DNA from: Palsa-459 sp963841965
Lineage (GTDB): Bacteria; Actinomycetota; Acidimicrobiia; Acidimicrobiales; RAAP-2
Direction of reading: 5' to 3'
Length of the DNA: 17,644 nucleotides
NCBI GenBank assembly: GCA_963841965.1
Contig: CAWJES010000009.1
Coordinates: 1-17,644, forward strand
The notes beneath the pieces are model-generated. The model made no database searches. It was given only the letters and a program-made list of their open reading frames with translations, and was not told where the DNA came from. Shown here one piece after another: positions 1 to 8,839 of this stretch (positions are counted from its first letter, which is position 1; each line of letters begins with the position of its first letter). Position numbers and translations under genes: made by a program.

Positions 1-4
1 GGAT

Positions 5-1972
5 TCATTGCGCGTACAGCGAGACAGTCGACCCGAGGACCACGACAGTCCCCGGTGGCGGCTCGGTCGTCCACTCGAGCGCCGACGCGGAGCCGTTGAT
101 CGAGCCGACCGTGAGGCCCGCAGCGAGCACGATCGCCTCGGCACGTGCCAGGTTCACGTGGCCGAGCGCCGGCACGGTCGTCGGCACCCCGGCTGAGACG
201 ACCACCTGCACGGTGGCACCCGGCTGGACGGCCACGCCGTGGGAAGGTGACGTGGAGATGACGACCCCGAGCGGCACCGTGTGCGAGAAGGCCTGCGAGA
301 CCAGCGGGACGAATCCCGCGCCGCGAAGGGCCGCGACGGCCGCAGTGCCGGACTGGCCCACGACGGGCGGCACCGGCACCGGTGCCGGACCCTTGGACAG
401 TTGGACCTCGAGGGGATGTCCGTAGGGCACCGTCACCGGGTTGGCGACGTTGCCCAAAAACACGGCCACGGTGAGCCCGGCAGCCCGGGTGCTCGAGTAC
501 GTCGCGAGCGTTGCCGGGCAGGTTGCGGGGAATCCCGATGCCGAGAGGGTCCTCACGGCATCGACGCACGAGAGACCGACGACGGCAGGCACGGTCGTGG
601 GCGGTGGTCCCGACGAGACGACGACGCTCACTGCGCTCCCCTGCTTGAGCGAGGCCCCAGGCCGTGGCGACTGGGAGAGGATCACCCCTGCGGGGGCTGC
701 CTTCGACGTGGTCGCCGATGCGACGCGAAGCACAAGGTGGCTCTTCGCGAGCACGGACCTGGCCGACGTGACCTGCGTGCCGGCAACGCTGGGAACGCGC
801 TCCGAGGGCGTGAACAACGCGTCGTGCTGGGCCACCACGCCGCCGGCGGCCGCGGCGAGCAGCACCGCGAGTGCCAGGAGCGCCCAGGGCCATCTGCGCC
901 GCCGGCGCTCTCGTCGGTGGGCGCCTCTCGGAGTCGGGGGCTCGGCTCGCTGCTCGACGACGGTCTCATCGGACGGTGCCCCGACCACCTGGGTGAGGTC
1001 GTACTCGCCCAGCCCGGCGGCGGATGTCACCACGGTCGGCGATGCTGCGGGCGCCACGACGAGATGCTGGCCGGTGAGCTCCGCTGCAGTGGGCGCCCTG
1101 AACCCGACTGTCGCCGAGAGCCGGGGGGTGCGCAGCGGCACCGGTGCGGGGAGTTCCTTGGCGGCCTCGACGAGTTGCGCAGCGAGAGTCGCCGCGTCGA
1201 GCCGCCCCGCGCGCTCGGGCGCCGCCGCGGCGGACAGGATTCCGGCGAGTGGACCGAGGGCCGGCTCCCAGGGGAGCTCGGCCCCGACGCGTGCCTGCAA
1301 GGTCGCCACCTGGGACCCGGCCGTGAAGGGGACCGATCCGGTCAGGCACTCGTCAAGGACCAGCGCAAGCGAGTAGACGTCCGCCCGACCGTCGACGGGC
1401 ATGCCTTGGGCCTGCTCGGGCGAGCTGTACCTCACCGTGCCGATCAGTCCCCCGGTGGGCTCCGTCCAGGCCGCTTCCGCGAGTGCGCGGGCCACGCCGA
1501 AGTCTGCGATGCGGACCCTGCCCTGGTCGTCGAACAGGAGGTTCGCGGGCTTGACGTCCCGGTGGACGAAGCCGAGCTCGTGGGCGTAGGCGAGACCGTC
1601 GGCGGCCTGGGCGCCGATCGCTGCCACCTGCTCGACGGAGAGCGTGCCGCGGATGTCCAGCACGTCTCGGAGCGACCCGCCGGGGAGGTACTCCGTGACC
1701 AGCCAGGCCGTGCCTCCCCCCTCGCCCCAGTCGAAGACGCTCAGGATGTTGGGATGGTTGATCGCAGCGACCGCCACCGCCTCCGCCCGGAACCGCCTGA
1801 GGAACGCATCGTCGGCCGTGAGGCCCTGTCGCAGCACCTTGACCGCCACTTCGCGGCGAAGCAAGCGGTCCTCGGCGAGGTAGACGGTGGCCGACGCACC
1901 CGCCCCAAGCGGGCGCACCAGCCGATAGCGATCGCCGAGAACGGAGCCGGTCGCAGGGTCGTTCGTGCTCAT
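5..1972 (-). CDS. PASTA-domain serine/threonine protein kinase (PknB/PrkC-like)
   Basis: A 655-aa transmembrane receptor kinase. The cytoplasmic kinase domain (about residues 15-270) has the glycine-rich loop GAGASATV (23-30), the ATP-binding Lys45, catalytic HRDVKPAN (137-144, Asp139), DFG (157-159) and GTVRYSSPEQ (178-187). Thr170 and Thr173 lie where PknB-type activation loops autophosphorylate. A low-complexity linker and an Arg-rich stretch (353-360) precede one membrane helix (about 361-381). Four extracellular PASTA repeats follow (about 392-454, 460-528, 534-594, 599-655). PASTA repeats in this family bind peptidoglycan fragments or lipid II, so a role in sensing wall growth is inferred. 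The ATG was chosen because the kinase fold begins 15 residues later; upstream in-frame codons would run into ligA. The ribosome site is weak. It lies 50 nt after ligA and may be co-transcribed. No division or wall genes adjoin it. The second PASTA repeat holds two cysteines (469, 485). Confidence 0.95.
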   Translation of the reverse strand: MSTNDPATGSVLGDRYRLVRPLGAGASATVYLAEDRLLRREVAVKVLRQGLTADDAFLRRFRAEAVAVAAINHPNILSVFDWGEGGGTAWLVTEYLPGGSLRDVLDIRGTLSVEQVAAIGAQAADGLAYAHELGFVHRDVKPANLLFDDQGRVRIADFGVARALAEAAWTEPTGGLIGTVRYSSPEQAQGMPVDGRADVYSLALVLDECLTGSVPFTAGSQVATLQARVGAELPWEPALGPLAGILSAAAAPERAGRLDAATLAAQLVEAAKELPAPVPLRTPRLSATVGFRAPTAAELTGQHLVVAPAASPTVVTSAAGLGEYDLTQVVGAPSDETVVEQRAEPPTPRGAHRRERRRRRWPWALLALAVLLAAAAGGVVAQHDALFTPSERVPSVAGTQVTSARSVLAKSHLVLRVASATTSKAAPAGVILSQSPRPGASLKQGSAVSVVVSSGPPPTTVPAVVGLSCVDAVRTLSASGFPATCPATLATYSSTRAAGLTVAVFLGNVANPVTVPYGHPLEVQLSKGPAPVPVPPVVGQSGTAAVAALRGAGFVPLVSQAFSHTVPLGVVISTSPSHGVAVQPGATVQVVVSAGVPTTVPALGHVNLARAEAIVLAAGLTVGSINGSASALEWTTEPPPGTVVVLGSTVSLYAQ

Positions 1973-2022
1973 CAGGGGCCGACCTGACGATACCGACCGG
2001 GGGGGCCCGGGCGGTGGACGAC

Positions 2023-4060
2023 CTAGAGCTCCCCGGTCTCCAGGAGCCGTCCGAATCGCTCGGCAGGGATTACAGGGATGCCGAGCTCCTCTGCCTTGGC
2101 GAGCTTCGAGGCCCCGGGGTTCGCTCCGACCACGACGCAGTAGGTCTTCTTGGAGACGGAGCCCGGCGATGTCCCCCCGCGCTCGACGATTGCCGCCATG
2201 GCCTCGTCGCGCCCGTAGCCCGTGACGGTGCCGGTGACAACGACCGCCTTGCCCGTGAGCGTGGCGGTCGCTGTCGCGACAGCGACCTCGACCGTGGTCA
2301 GGCCGAGCGCGACCAGGCGGTCGAGGACGACCACGTTTGCGGGAATGCCCACGAATGCCCGAATGCTTCGGGCGATCACGTCCCCGACGCCGTCGACAGC
2401 CGCGAGCGTGGACTCCTCCGCCTCTCGGATTGCCGACAGCGAGCCGAGCGCGCCGGCCACGGCCGGGCTCCGATCGGGCCGAGGTGGCGGATGCCGAGGC
2501 CCACGAGCAGCCTGCTGAGTGGCTGGGACCTCGACGAGTCGATCCCCGCCACGAGGTTCGCTGCCGACAGCGCGCCCATCCCATCGAGCCCCGCAAGGCG
2601 GTCCTCGCTGAGGAGGTACAGGTCGGCGACGTCCGCGACGATCCCGGCCTCGGTGAGCTGCACGACGCGCTGCTCGCCGAGTCCCTCGATGTCCATCGCC
2701 GCGCGCGAGGCGAAGTGCGCGATGCGCTGGACCCGCTGTGCGGGGCAGTCGAGGTTCGTGCAGTAGGTGTCGGACTCGCCCTCGAGGCGCACGAGCGGGG
2801 CCGCGCACGCGGGACAGCGCGTCGGGAACGTCCACGCCTTCGGCCGGCGACCCTTGGACGCCACCGGCCCGACGATCTCCGGTATCACGTCGCCGGCCTT
2901 GTGGACGACCACGACATCGCCAGGTCGAACGTCCTTCAGGGCGACCTGGTCCTCGTTGTGGAGGGTCGCCATGGACACCGTGGAGCCACCGACGACGACA
3001 GGGTCGAGGACCGCATACGGCGTCGCCCGCCCGGTGCGACCGATCGACACCTCGATTGCGAGGAGCCGGGTCGTGCGCTCCTCGGGCGGGAGCTTGCGCG
3101 CGATCGCCCACCGCGGCGCCCTCGACGTCGGCCCCAGCGCGCTCTCGGAGCTCGAGATCGTCGAGCTTGATCACCACGCCGTCGACCTCGTACTCCGAGG
3201 TCGTGGCGTCGCTGCTCCAACCATCCGCACCGTTCGATCACGGCATCGATCCCCCGGACGAGCACTGTCTCGGCCGCGGTCTGGAAGCCCGCGCTGCGCA
3301 GCGCGGCGAGGACCCCGGCGTGCGACGATGTCGAGAAAGGACTCGCTGCCCGCCCCGTCGAGGGCGCCCAGCTGGTAGGCGATGAAGGCGAGCGGCCTCG
3401 TCGCGGTGACGGCAGGATCCTTCTGGCGAAGCGAGCCCGCGGCTGCATTGCGCGGGTTCGCGAAACGGCGCAGTCCCGCCTCGTCCTGGCGAGCGTTGAG
3501 CGCTGCGAACGCGTCGAGCGGGAGGTAGACCTCGCCCCTGACCTCCACGAGGGTCGGCGGCGGGCCCGCCTCGACCGCGAGTGCCCTCGGCACCGAGGCG
3601 ATCGTGGCGACGTTCGCCGTCACGTCCTCGCCCACGGCGCCGTCTCCCCGTGTGGATGCCTGGGCGAACCGCCCACGCTCGTACGTGATGGACATCGCCA
3701 GCCCGTCGATCTTCGGCTCCACGGAGAAGGCGACGTCGTCGAGGCCGTCCATGCCGAGCACCCGCTGAGTCGCTCCCCCCAGGCGCGGACCTCCGCATCG
3801 TCGAAGGCGTTGTCGAGGCTCATCATCGCGACGCGGTGCCGCACCGGCGAGAACAGCGGGCTCGGCTCGGCGCCGACGCGGTGCGTCGGGGACTCGTCAG
3901 TGATGAACTCAGGATGTTCGGCCTCGAGTCGCCGCAGCTCGACGACGAGTGCGTCGTAGTCGGCGTCTGGGATCTCCGGTTCGTCGTGCTGGAAATACGC
4001 CTCGTTGTGTCGAGCGATCTCGGCGCGAAGCTGCTCGATCCGTGGGCCGGCGTCGCTCAC
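2023..4060 (-). CDS. ligA: NAD-dependent DNA ligase LigA, interrupted by five single-base frameshifts
   Basis: Seals nicks in DNA during replication and repair, using NAD+ to adenylate an active-site lysine. The protein is readable end to end but only by changing frame five times: one base missing near 3766, one extra near 3323, 3195 and 3140, one missing near 2463. The net is one extra base, giving 678 aa, normal for LigA. Visible in order (corrected numbering) are the Ia domain (HNEAYFQHDEPEIPDADYDAL, about 18-38), the adenylation motif EPKIDG with Lys117, TRGDG, VRGEVYLP, the OB-fold region, a four-Cys zinc finger (CPAC, then CTNLDC), helix-hairpin-helix repeats and a C-terminal BRCT domain. 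All catalytic residues survive, and the gene is normally essential, so the shifts are probably sequence errors rather than a pseudogene. The GTG start lies 2 nt after the mnmA stop, suggesting translational coupling. Confidence 0.93.
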
Positions 4061-4062
4061 GG

Positions 4063-5134
4063 TCAGGCCGCCGCGAGTTGCGCCACGATCGCCGTGCCGA
4101 CGACGAGGTCCTGGTCGATCGGGTCGTAGAGCACGGCGGTCTGGCCCGCGGCGACCGGTCGGACCGCATGGTCGAGCACGAGGCCGAGCCCCCGAGGACC
4201 GGAGCTGATCGTGGCGGGAGAAGGTGCGCCGTGGGCGGAGGTCTGCACCAGCACGCGGTCGCCCGCGCGCCTCGGCGCCCGTGCCCAAGTCCATGACCTC
4301 TCGACCAGGCCGATCCGTTCGATCAGCACCGCGTCTCGTCGACCCACGTACACCCTGCCTGCGCCCACATCCACTCGCGACACGAAGCGCGGCGCGCCGT
4401 CGACACCCCGGGCAACCCCCCGTCGCTGTCCGACGGTGACCAGCTGGGCGGCCGGGACCGTCCCGAGCTCCTCACCGCTCTCGACGTCGACCACGGTCGC
4501 CTCGGTCAGCCGGGCCCGACCGTGAAGGAAGGAGGTCCTCCCTCCACGGGGGATGAAGCAGACCTCCTGGCTATCGGGCTTGTCAGCAGTCCGCAAGCCC
4601 ATGTCCGCCGCGATCTGGCGGACGCGTGACTTGGCCATCTCGCCGACGGGGAGGACGATCCGGGGAGAGGGCATCGCTCCCGAGGAAGCCCAGCACGTAG
4701 CTCTGGTCCTTCGCCCGGTCGGCGCCGCGGCGGAGCTCGAAACCGTCCGGCCCCCGGGTCACGCGTGCATGGTGGCCGGTCGCGACCGCGTCGAACCCCA
4801 ACCTGGCCGCGCGCCCCGCCAGGGCGTCGAACTTGATCGTCCGGTTGCATTCGATGCACGGGTTCGGCGTCGTGCCTCGCTCGTGGGCGGCGACGTACGG
4901 TGCGACCACGCCCACCTCGAACTCCTCGGACAGGTTGAACACGTGGTGGTCGATCCCGAGGACCTGGGCGACCCGTCGCGCGTCCTCGACGTCGGCGACC
5001 GAGCAGCAGCCTGAGTCAGACGGCCCGCCCCACAACTTGAGCGTGCAGCCGACGACCTGGTGACCTTCGCGCGTCATGAGCGCGGCGGCCACGGAGGAGT
5101 CGACGCCTCCGGACATCGCGACGAGGACCCGCAC
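4063..5134 (-). CDS. mnmA: tRNA-specific 2-thiouridylase MnmA, one frameshift
   Basis: Thiolates U34 of Lys, Glu and Gln tRNAs, using ATP and a sulfur donated by a cysteine desulfurase. The N-terminal half carries the PP-loop SGGVDSS (8-14), TPNPCIECN (catalytic Cys96) and KDQSYVLGFL (142-151). The frame then breaks at about 4660-4665, in a GGGG run on the + strand. The rest continues in another frame with LPVGEMAKSRVR and SQEVCFIP (second active-site Cys, about 192 after correction). Removing one base gives 356 aa, the usual family size, and the Cys96-Cys192 spacing matches the 97 residues between the two active cysteines of the E. coli enzyme. The start is GTG at 5134, immediately before the conserved RVLVAMSGG. 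It lies 42 nt downstream of the cysteine desulfurase gene, its likely sulfur supplier, and 2 nt before ligA. Confidence 0.95.
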
Positions 5135-5176
5135 CGGACCATTCTGCCAGAGCGCTCCTCGCGGAAGGCCGCGTCG

Positions 5177-6361
5177 CTATGCGCTCCGCTGGCCTCGCAG
5201 TCGGAGGACCGCGGTCGTCACGACCGCCGCGGCACGCTCCACCTCGACGTCGGTCGTTTCCGAGCCGATCGTGAGTCGGAGCGAACCCCTCGCACGGTCG
5301 GGCTCCATCCCCATGGCAGCGAGCACGTGGCTGGGGGCGGAAGCACCGCTCGAGCAGCTTGACGCGGCCGCGACGCAGAGGCCCGCCGCATCGCACAGGA
5401 ACACGAGCTCCTCGCTGGCCACTCCATCGATTGTGACGTGGCAGGTTCCCGGAAGGATCTCCGCGCCGTCCGCCGTCAGGTTCGCACCCTCGATCCCCGT
5501 CATCAGGAGCTTCGCGAGCTGGTCGCGGCGCGACGTCGTGAGGGCCACGGCGGCCTCGCGCTCCGTGCACGCCAGTCGCAGCGCGACAGCGAGCCCCACT
5601 GCGGCTGCGACGTCGGGCGTGCCGCCGCGGCGTCCTCGCTCCTGCCCGCCGCCGACGACGAGCGGAGCAAGCGCGACCTCCCGCCGCACGCAGAGCGCGC
5701 CGATGCCGATGGGGCCGCCGAGCTTGTGCGCGCAGATCGTCATGAGATCTGCGCCCTTTGCCGCTGTCCGGAGATCGAGCCAGGGTGCCGCAGCGACGGC
5801 GTCGGTGTGGACGACGACGTCCTTCGATGCGGCCTTCGCGGCCGCAGCCACCTGGGCCACCGGCTGCACGACCCCGGTCTCGTTGTTCGCGGTCATGACT
5901 GAGACGAGGTCGGCTCCGGCGAGAAGCGGTTCGAGCACGTCGAGATCGACGACGCCTCGGGAGTTCACCGGAAGGAGGGTCACCTCGACCGGGGCCGCCA
6001 GCAGACCGCGCTCGAGCCGGCGCGCGGCGTCGAGGACGGCATGGTGCTCGATGGCTGACACAGCCAGCCGAGCGCACCGACCCCGCCGGGTCCGGTCGGC
6101 CGCGACGCCGAACACCGCGAGGTTGCAGGATTCCGACCCGCCGCCAGTGAAGATGACGCCACCCGGGAGCGAGCCGGTCAGGTCCGCAATCTCCTCGCGC
6201 GCATCGTCGAGCGCCTTTCGAGCCGCCCGAGCGGCTCGATGCGATCCGGTCGGATTGCCCACGACACCTTGTGCATAGGGCGCCATCGCGTCGAAGACCT
6301 CGGGTCGCCTCGGTGCGGACGCCGCGTGGTCGAAGTACAGCAGTTCGGTGTCGTCCATCAT
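5177..6361 (-). CDS. Cysteine desulfurase (IscS/NifS family, fold-type I PLP enzyme)
   Basis: Converts cysteine to alanine and takes the sulfur as an enzyme persulfide. The 394-aa protein shows FDHAASAP (10-17), GGGSESCNLAVFG (73-85), the His pair IEHHAV (104-109), NNETG (159-163), HTDAVAA (185-191), the PLP-binding Lys213 in ICAHKLGGPIG, RGGTPDV (245-251) and the catalytic-loop Cys336 in ASSCSSG. It has all the parts of an active desulfurase. The start is the double ATG at 6361/6358, just ahead of the conserved YFDHAA. The ribosome site is weak. The next gene downstream is mnmA, and no TusA-type relay or Fe-S scaffold gene is visible. The simplest inference is a desulfurase dedicated to tRNA thiolation, like B. 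subtilis YrvO, although it could also feed Fe-S assembly. The reading frame is intact. Confidence 0.93.
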   Translation of the reverse strand: MMDDTELLYFDHAASAPRRPEVFDAMAPYAQGVVGNPTGSHRAARAARKALDDAREEIADLTGSLPGGVIFTGGGSESCNLAVFGVAADRTRRGRCARLAVSAIEHHAVLDAARRLERGLLAAPVEVTLLPVNSRGVVDLDVLEPLLAGADLVSVMTANNETGVVQPVAQVAAAAKAASKDVVVHTDAVAAAPWLDLRTAAKGADLMTICAHKLGGPIGIGALCVRREVALAPLVVGGGQERGRRGGTPDVAAAVGLAVALRLACTEREAAVALTTSRRDQLAKLLMTGIEGANLTADGAEILPGTCHVTIDGVASEELVFLCDAAGLCVAAASSCSSGASAPSHVLAAMGMEPDRARGSLRLTIGSETTDVEVERAAAVVTTAVLRLRGQRSA

Positions 6362-6428
6362 CCGCGTCGCGTCCGCGAGGGCTCCATGCTGCGTGCACGC
6401 ATCCAGTCGCGGTGGACCCGAGGCGCCG

Positions 6429-7805
6429 TCACGATTGGTCCTGGGCGACGAAGAACGTCTTGGCGTTCGTGAACTCGCGAATTCCGTGGATCCCGAGCTC
6501 GCGCCCGTAGCCGGACCGCTTGATGCCGCCGAAGGGGAGCTCGGGAGTCGAGGCGACAACGGCGTTCACGAAGACCATGCCCGCCTCCAGATGCTCGACG
6601 CCCTGATGCTGCTCCTCGCCGTCCTCCGCCCAGATCGATGCGCCGAGCCCCCACGGGGTCGAGTTCGCGAATTCGATCGCCGCCGCGAGGTCGGTCGCGA
6701 CGTGGACCGTCGCGACCGGGCCGAACATCTCCTCGCAGCCCGCGCGCATGGCGCTGGTGACGCCCGTGAGCACCGTCGCGGGGAAGAAGAAGCCCGGTCC
6801 GTCGGGAACCACGCCGCCCGTGGCGGCGACCGCGCCCTTTGCGACCGAGTCCTCGACCTGGCCGGCCAGCTCCTCGCGCTGTGATGCCGAGACCACCGGT
6901 CCGAGCACCGTCGCGGCATCGAAGGGATCTCCCATCACGACCTCGTCCATCGCCGTCGTGAACCGCTCGGTGAACTCCTCCGCCCTCGACGAGACGACGA
7001 TGAACCGCTTCGACGCGATGCACGACTGCCCGTTGTTCTGGATCCGTGCGGTGACCGCCAGCGGCACCGTCCGAGCGAGGTCCGCACTGTGGGCGACGAC
7101 GAAGGCGTCGGACCCGCCGAGCTCGAGAACCGACTTCTTCAGGTGATGTCCCGCCAGGGCCCCGACGGACCGGCCAGCCCGCTCGGACCCGGTGAGCGTC
7201 ACTGCCGCGATGCGATCGTCCCCGATGATCTCGCCGACCTCGTCGACCGTCACGAACAGGTTGGTGAACGCGCCCTTCGGGAATCCAGCCCGCTCGAAGA
7301 GCTGCTCGAGGAAGTGCGCGGTGCCCGGGACGTTCGAGGCGTGCTTCAGCACGCCCACATTGCCAGCCATGAGGGCGGGAGCAGCGAATCGGATCACCTG
7401 CCAGAGCGGGAAGTTCCACGGCATGATCGCAAGCACCGGACCGATGGGCTCATAGCGAACGCCGCTGCGCTTCGCGGGCGACGCGATCAGCTCTGTGGCC
7501 AGGAACTCCTGGGCATGCTCGGCGTAGTAGCGCATCGCGAGCGCGCACTTTGCCACCTCCCCCTTCGCCGACGCGAAGGTCTTGCCCATCTCCTTGGTCA
7601 GGAGCTCCCCGGCAACCGGGATCTCGCCCTCCAGCAACTGTGCGGCGGCAACCATGAGCGCGCCGCGCTCCTCGAAGGAGGTGGCTCGCCAGCGGAGCCA
7701 GGTCGCATGTGCCTGATCCAGCCTCCGTTCGATCTCGGCGGCATCGTGGTAGTCGAACCGTGACTCCTCGGCGCCGGTGGCTGGGTTGATTGAGACGTAC
7801 GTCAT
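6429..7805 (-). CDS. NAD(P)-dependent aldehyde dehydrogenase, succinate-semialdehyde dehydrogenase type
   Basis: Oxidises an aldehyde to the acid with NAD(P)+. The 458-aa protein has PWNFPLWQ (129-136, Asn131), the cofactor lysine region (Lys154), TGSERAG (205-211), the catalytic Glu228 in LELGG and the nucleophile Cys262 in NNGQSC. The C-terminal ELPFGGIKRSGYGRELGIHGIREFTNAKT segment (422-450) and the INPATG opening are typical of GabD/SSADH-like enzymes. Succinate semialdehyde is therefore the likely substrate, but it is inferred from family resemblance only and no GABA genes are nearby. The ATG at 7805 precedes the conserved N-terminus. An in-frame ATG at 7832 adds nine residues (MRVVRNDEG) and has GGGA about 9 nt upstream, so it is a real alternative. 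The gene diverges from the sirtuin gene and lies 67 nt before the desulfurase gene. The reading frame is intact. Confidence 0.9.
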   Translation of the reverse strand: MTYVSINPATGAEESRFDYHDAAEIERRLDQAHATWLRWRATSFEERGALMVAAAQLLEGEIPVAGELLTKEMGKTFASAKGEVAKCALAMRYYAEHAQEFLATELIASPAKRSGVRYEPIGPVLAIMPWNFPLWQVIRFAAPALMAGNVGVLKHASNVPGTAHFLEQLFERAGFPKGAFTNLFVTVDEVGEIIGDDRIAAVTLTGSERAGRSVGALAGHHLKKSVLELGGSDAFVVAHSADLARTVPLAVTARIQNNGQSCIASKRFIVVSSRAEEFTERFTTAMDEVVMGDPFDAATVLGPVVSASQREELAGQVEDSVAKGAVAATGGVVPDGPGFFFPATVLTGVTSAMRAGCEEMFGPVATVHVATDLAAAIEFANSTPWGLGASIWAEDGEEQHQGVEHLEAGMVFVNAVVASTPELPFGGIKRSGYGRELGIHGIREFTNAKTFFVAQDQS

Positions 7806-7917
7806 GCCCTCATCATTGCGCACCACCCGCATCTCGAGTTCCCATCTGGACCCTCGATCCCAGTCCGAACGAGGCTCGGAGGGGCCGTGATCGCGCGCGA
7901 AGTGGGAGGCTCGACAC
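7806..7917. promoter_or_regulatory. Divergent intergenic region between aldehyde dehydrogenase and sirtuin
   Basis: This 112-nt gap must hold the outward promoters of both genes. It is GC-rich, and I cannot pick convincing -10 or -35 boxes on either strand. The only clear element is the sirtuin ribosome site at its right end. Confidence 0.4.
7904..7909 (+). promoter_or_regulatory. Ribosome binding site of the sirtuin gene
   Basis: GGGAGG lies 8 nt before the ATG at 7918. This fixes that ATG as the start, in agreement with the beginning of the sirtuin fold. Confidence 0.75.
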
Positions 7918-8697
7918 ATGGATGGGCTCGTCGAGGCTCGGCACATCGTCGAAAAGGCGGGATCTGTGTGCGTGCTCTGCGGCGCGGGAATATCGACCGC
8001 TTCAGGCATCCCGGACTTCCGGGGTCCCGAGGGGGTGTGGACCAAGGACCCGCGCGCCGAGGCGCTCTCGAGCTACGAGACCTGGATCCGCGAGCCCGAC
8101 GTGCGGCGGCGCGCCTGGCGACGACGGGTGGCAACCCGAGAGAGTCGCCCGAGCCCCAACGACGGCCACCTCGCGCTTGTGGAACTCGAGCGCAGCGGCA
8201 GGCTGGACACGCTGGTCACCCAGAACATCGATGGTCTGCATCACGTCGCGGGGAACGATCCCGAACGAATCGTCGAGATCCACGGCAACGCGCGCGCTGT
8301 GGTCTGCCTTCGCTGCGGGGTGCGTGGGCCGATCGAACCGATCCTCGATCGCGTCGCCTCCGGGGAAGAGGATCCGACGTGCCGTGCGGTGCGCGAGGGT
8401 TCCGTCTGCGGAGGAATGCTCAAGTCCGCCACGATCTCCTTCGGCCAGTCACTCGCGGCCGCGGACCTGGCTCGCGCCGAGCGCGCGGCAGAGCAGGCTG
8501 ACGTGCTGCTGGCCGTCGGGTCCACGCTCAGCGTGTGGCCAGTCGCCGGCATGGTCCCGCTCGCGAGGTCCCACGGTCACCCTGTCGTCGTCATGAACGG
8601 TGGTCCGACGGCCATGGACGCGGTGGCCACCGTCGTGGTCAACGGCAGCCTCGAGTTGCTCCTCCCCCAGGTCGTCTGCGGACTCGAGCCCGTCTAG
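7918..8697 (+). CDS. Sir2-family NAD-dependent protein deacylase (sirtuin)
   Basis: Removes acyl groups from protein lysines, consuming NAD+ and releasing nicotinamide and O-acyl-ADP-ribose. The 259-aa protein has the NAD-binding motifs GAGIS (22-26), GIPDFRG (30-36) and TQNID (101-105), the catalytic His122 in EIHGNA, GSTLSVWP (201-208) and a small zinc domain with Cys130, Cys133, Cys155 and Cys164. The last two cysteines are eight residues apart instead of the usual two, so the zinc ribbon has an enlarged knuckle. I see neither a SIRT5-type Tyr/Arg acyl pocket nor enough to name the substrate. It diverges from the aldehyde dehydrogenase and converges on the small membrane-protein gene, with 13 nt between stop codons and no obvious terminator. 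The reading frame is intact. Confidence 0.93.
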   Translation: MDGLVEARHIVEKAGSVCVLCGAGISTASGIPDFRGPEGVWTKDPRAEALSSYETWIREPDVRRRAWRRRVATRESRPSPNDGHLALVELERSGRLDTLVTQNIDGLHHVAGNDPERIVEIHGNARAVVCLRCGVRGPIEPILDRVASGEEDPTCRAVREGSVCGGMLKSATISFGQSLAAADLARAERAAEQADVLLAVGSTLSVWPVAGMVPLARSHGHPVVVMNGGPTAMDAVATVVVNGSLELLLPQVVCGLEPV

Positions 8698-8710
8698 ACG
8701 ATTCCGCAGC

Positions 8711-8839
8711 TCAGTCCTGGGTGTCGTCGCCTCGCTTGAACCGCGGACGCAGTGCAAACCACCAGATGCTGGCGATCGCAGCGATCGCGCCCACGATGCC
8801 GATGGCGGGCTTCGTCACGTTCCTTGGGTTGTCGGCCAT
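8711..8839 (-). CDS. Small single-pass membrane protein, hypothetical
   Basis: A 42-codon reading frame with an ATG at 8839, ending in TGA. Residues 1-12 are polar. Residues 13-30 are a hydrophobic helix rich in Ile, Ala and Gly, ending in WWFAL. The tail RPRFKRGDDTQD is basic then acidic, suggesting an N-out, C-in orientation by the positive-inside rule. In the frame in which yceI starts, a stop codon overlaps this ATG as TGATG, which would make the two genes translationally coupled. I do not recognise the family. No strong ribosome site precedes it, which fits coupling. Support is the clean helix-plus-charge architecture and the position in an otherwise empty gap between yceI and the sirtuin gene. 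It could still be a chance frame. Confidence 0.5.
   Translation of the reverse strand: MADNPRNVTKPAIGIVGAIAAIASIWWFALRPRFKRGDDTQD

Noticed and set aside
281..1987. Long + strand open frames opposite the kinase gene, and similar long frames opposite other genes
   Set aside because: These are antisense shadows produced by high GC. They have no recognisable domains and strongly biased Arg/Gly/Pro composition, and the opposite strand encodes clear proteins.
2023..4060. ligA as a decayed pseudogene
   Set aside because: Five frameshifts would normally come with lost motifs and in-frame stops. Here every motif from the Ia domain to BRCT is intact and the net length is normal, so error in the sequence is the better explanation.
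7906..7946. Imperfect 14-bp direct repeat (GAGGCTCGRCACAT) spanning the sirtuin start
   Set aside because: One copy is the ribosome-site region and the other is coding. The 27-nt spacing and single pair look like chance in GC-rich sequence.
7806..8045. 80-residue N-terminal extension of the aldehyde dehydrogenase
   Set aside because: The frame stays open upstream, but it runs antisense into the sirtuin gene and has no family resemblance. The family N-terminus begins at the ATG at 7805.
8694..8838. Arg-rich C-terminal extension of YceI to 8694
   Set aside because: It goes about 70 residues past the family's end, has poor third-position GC and overlaps the small membrane-protein frame. A second indel near 8888 explains it better.
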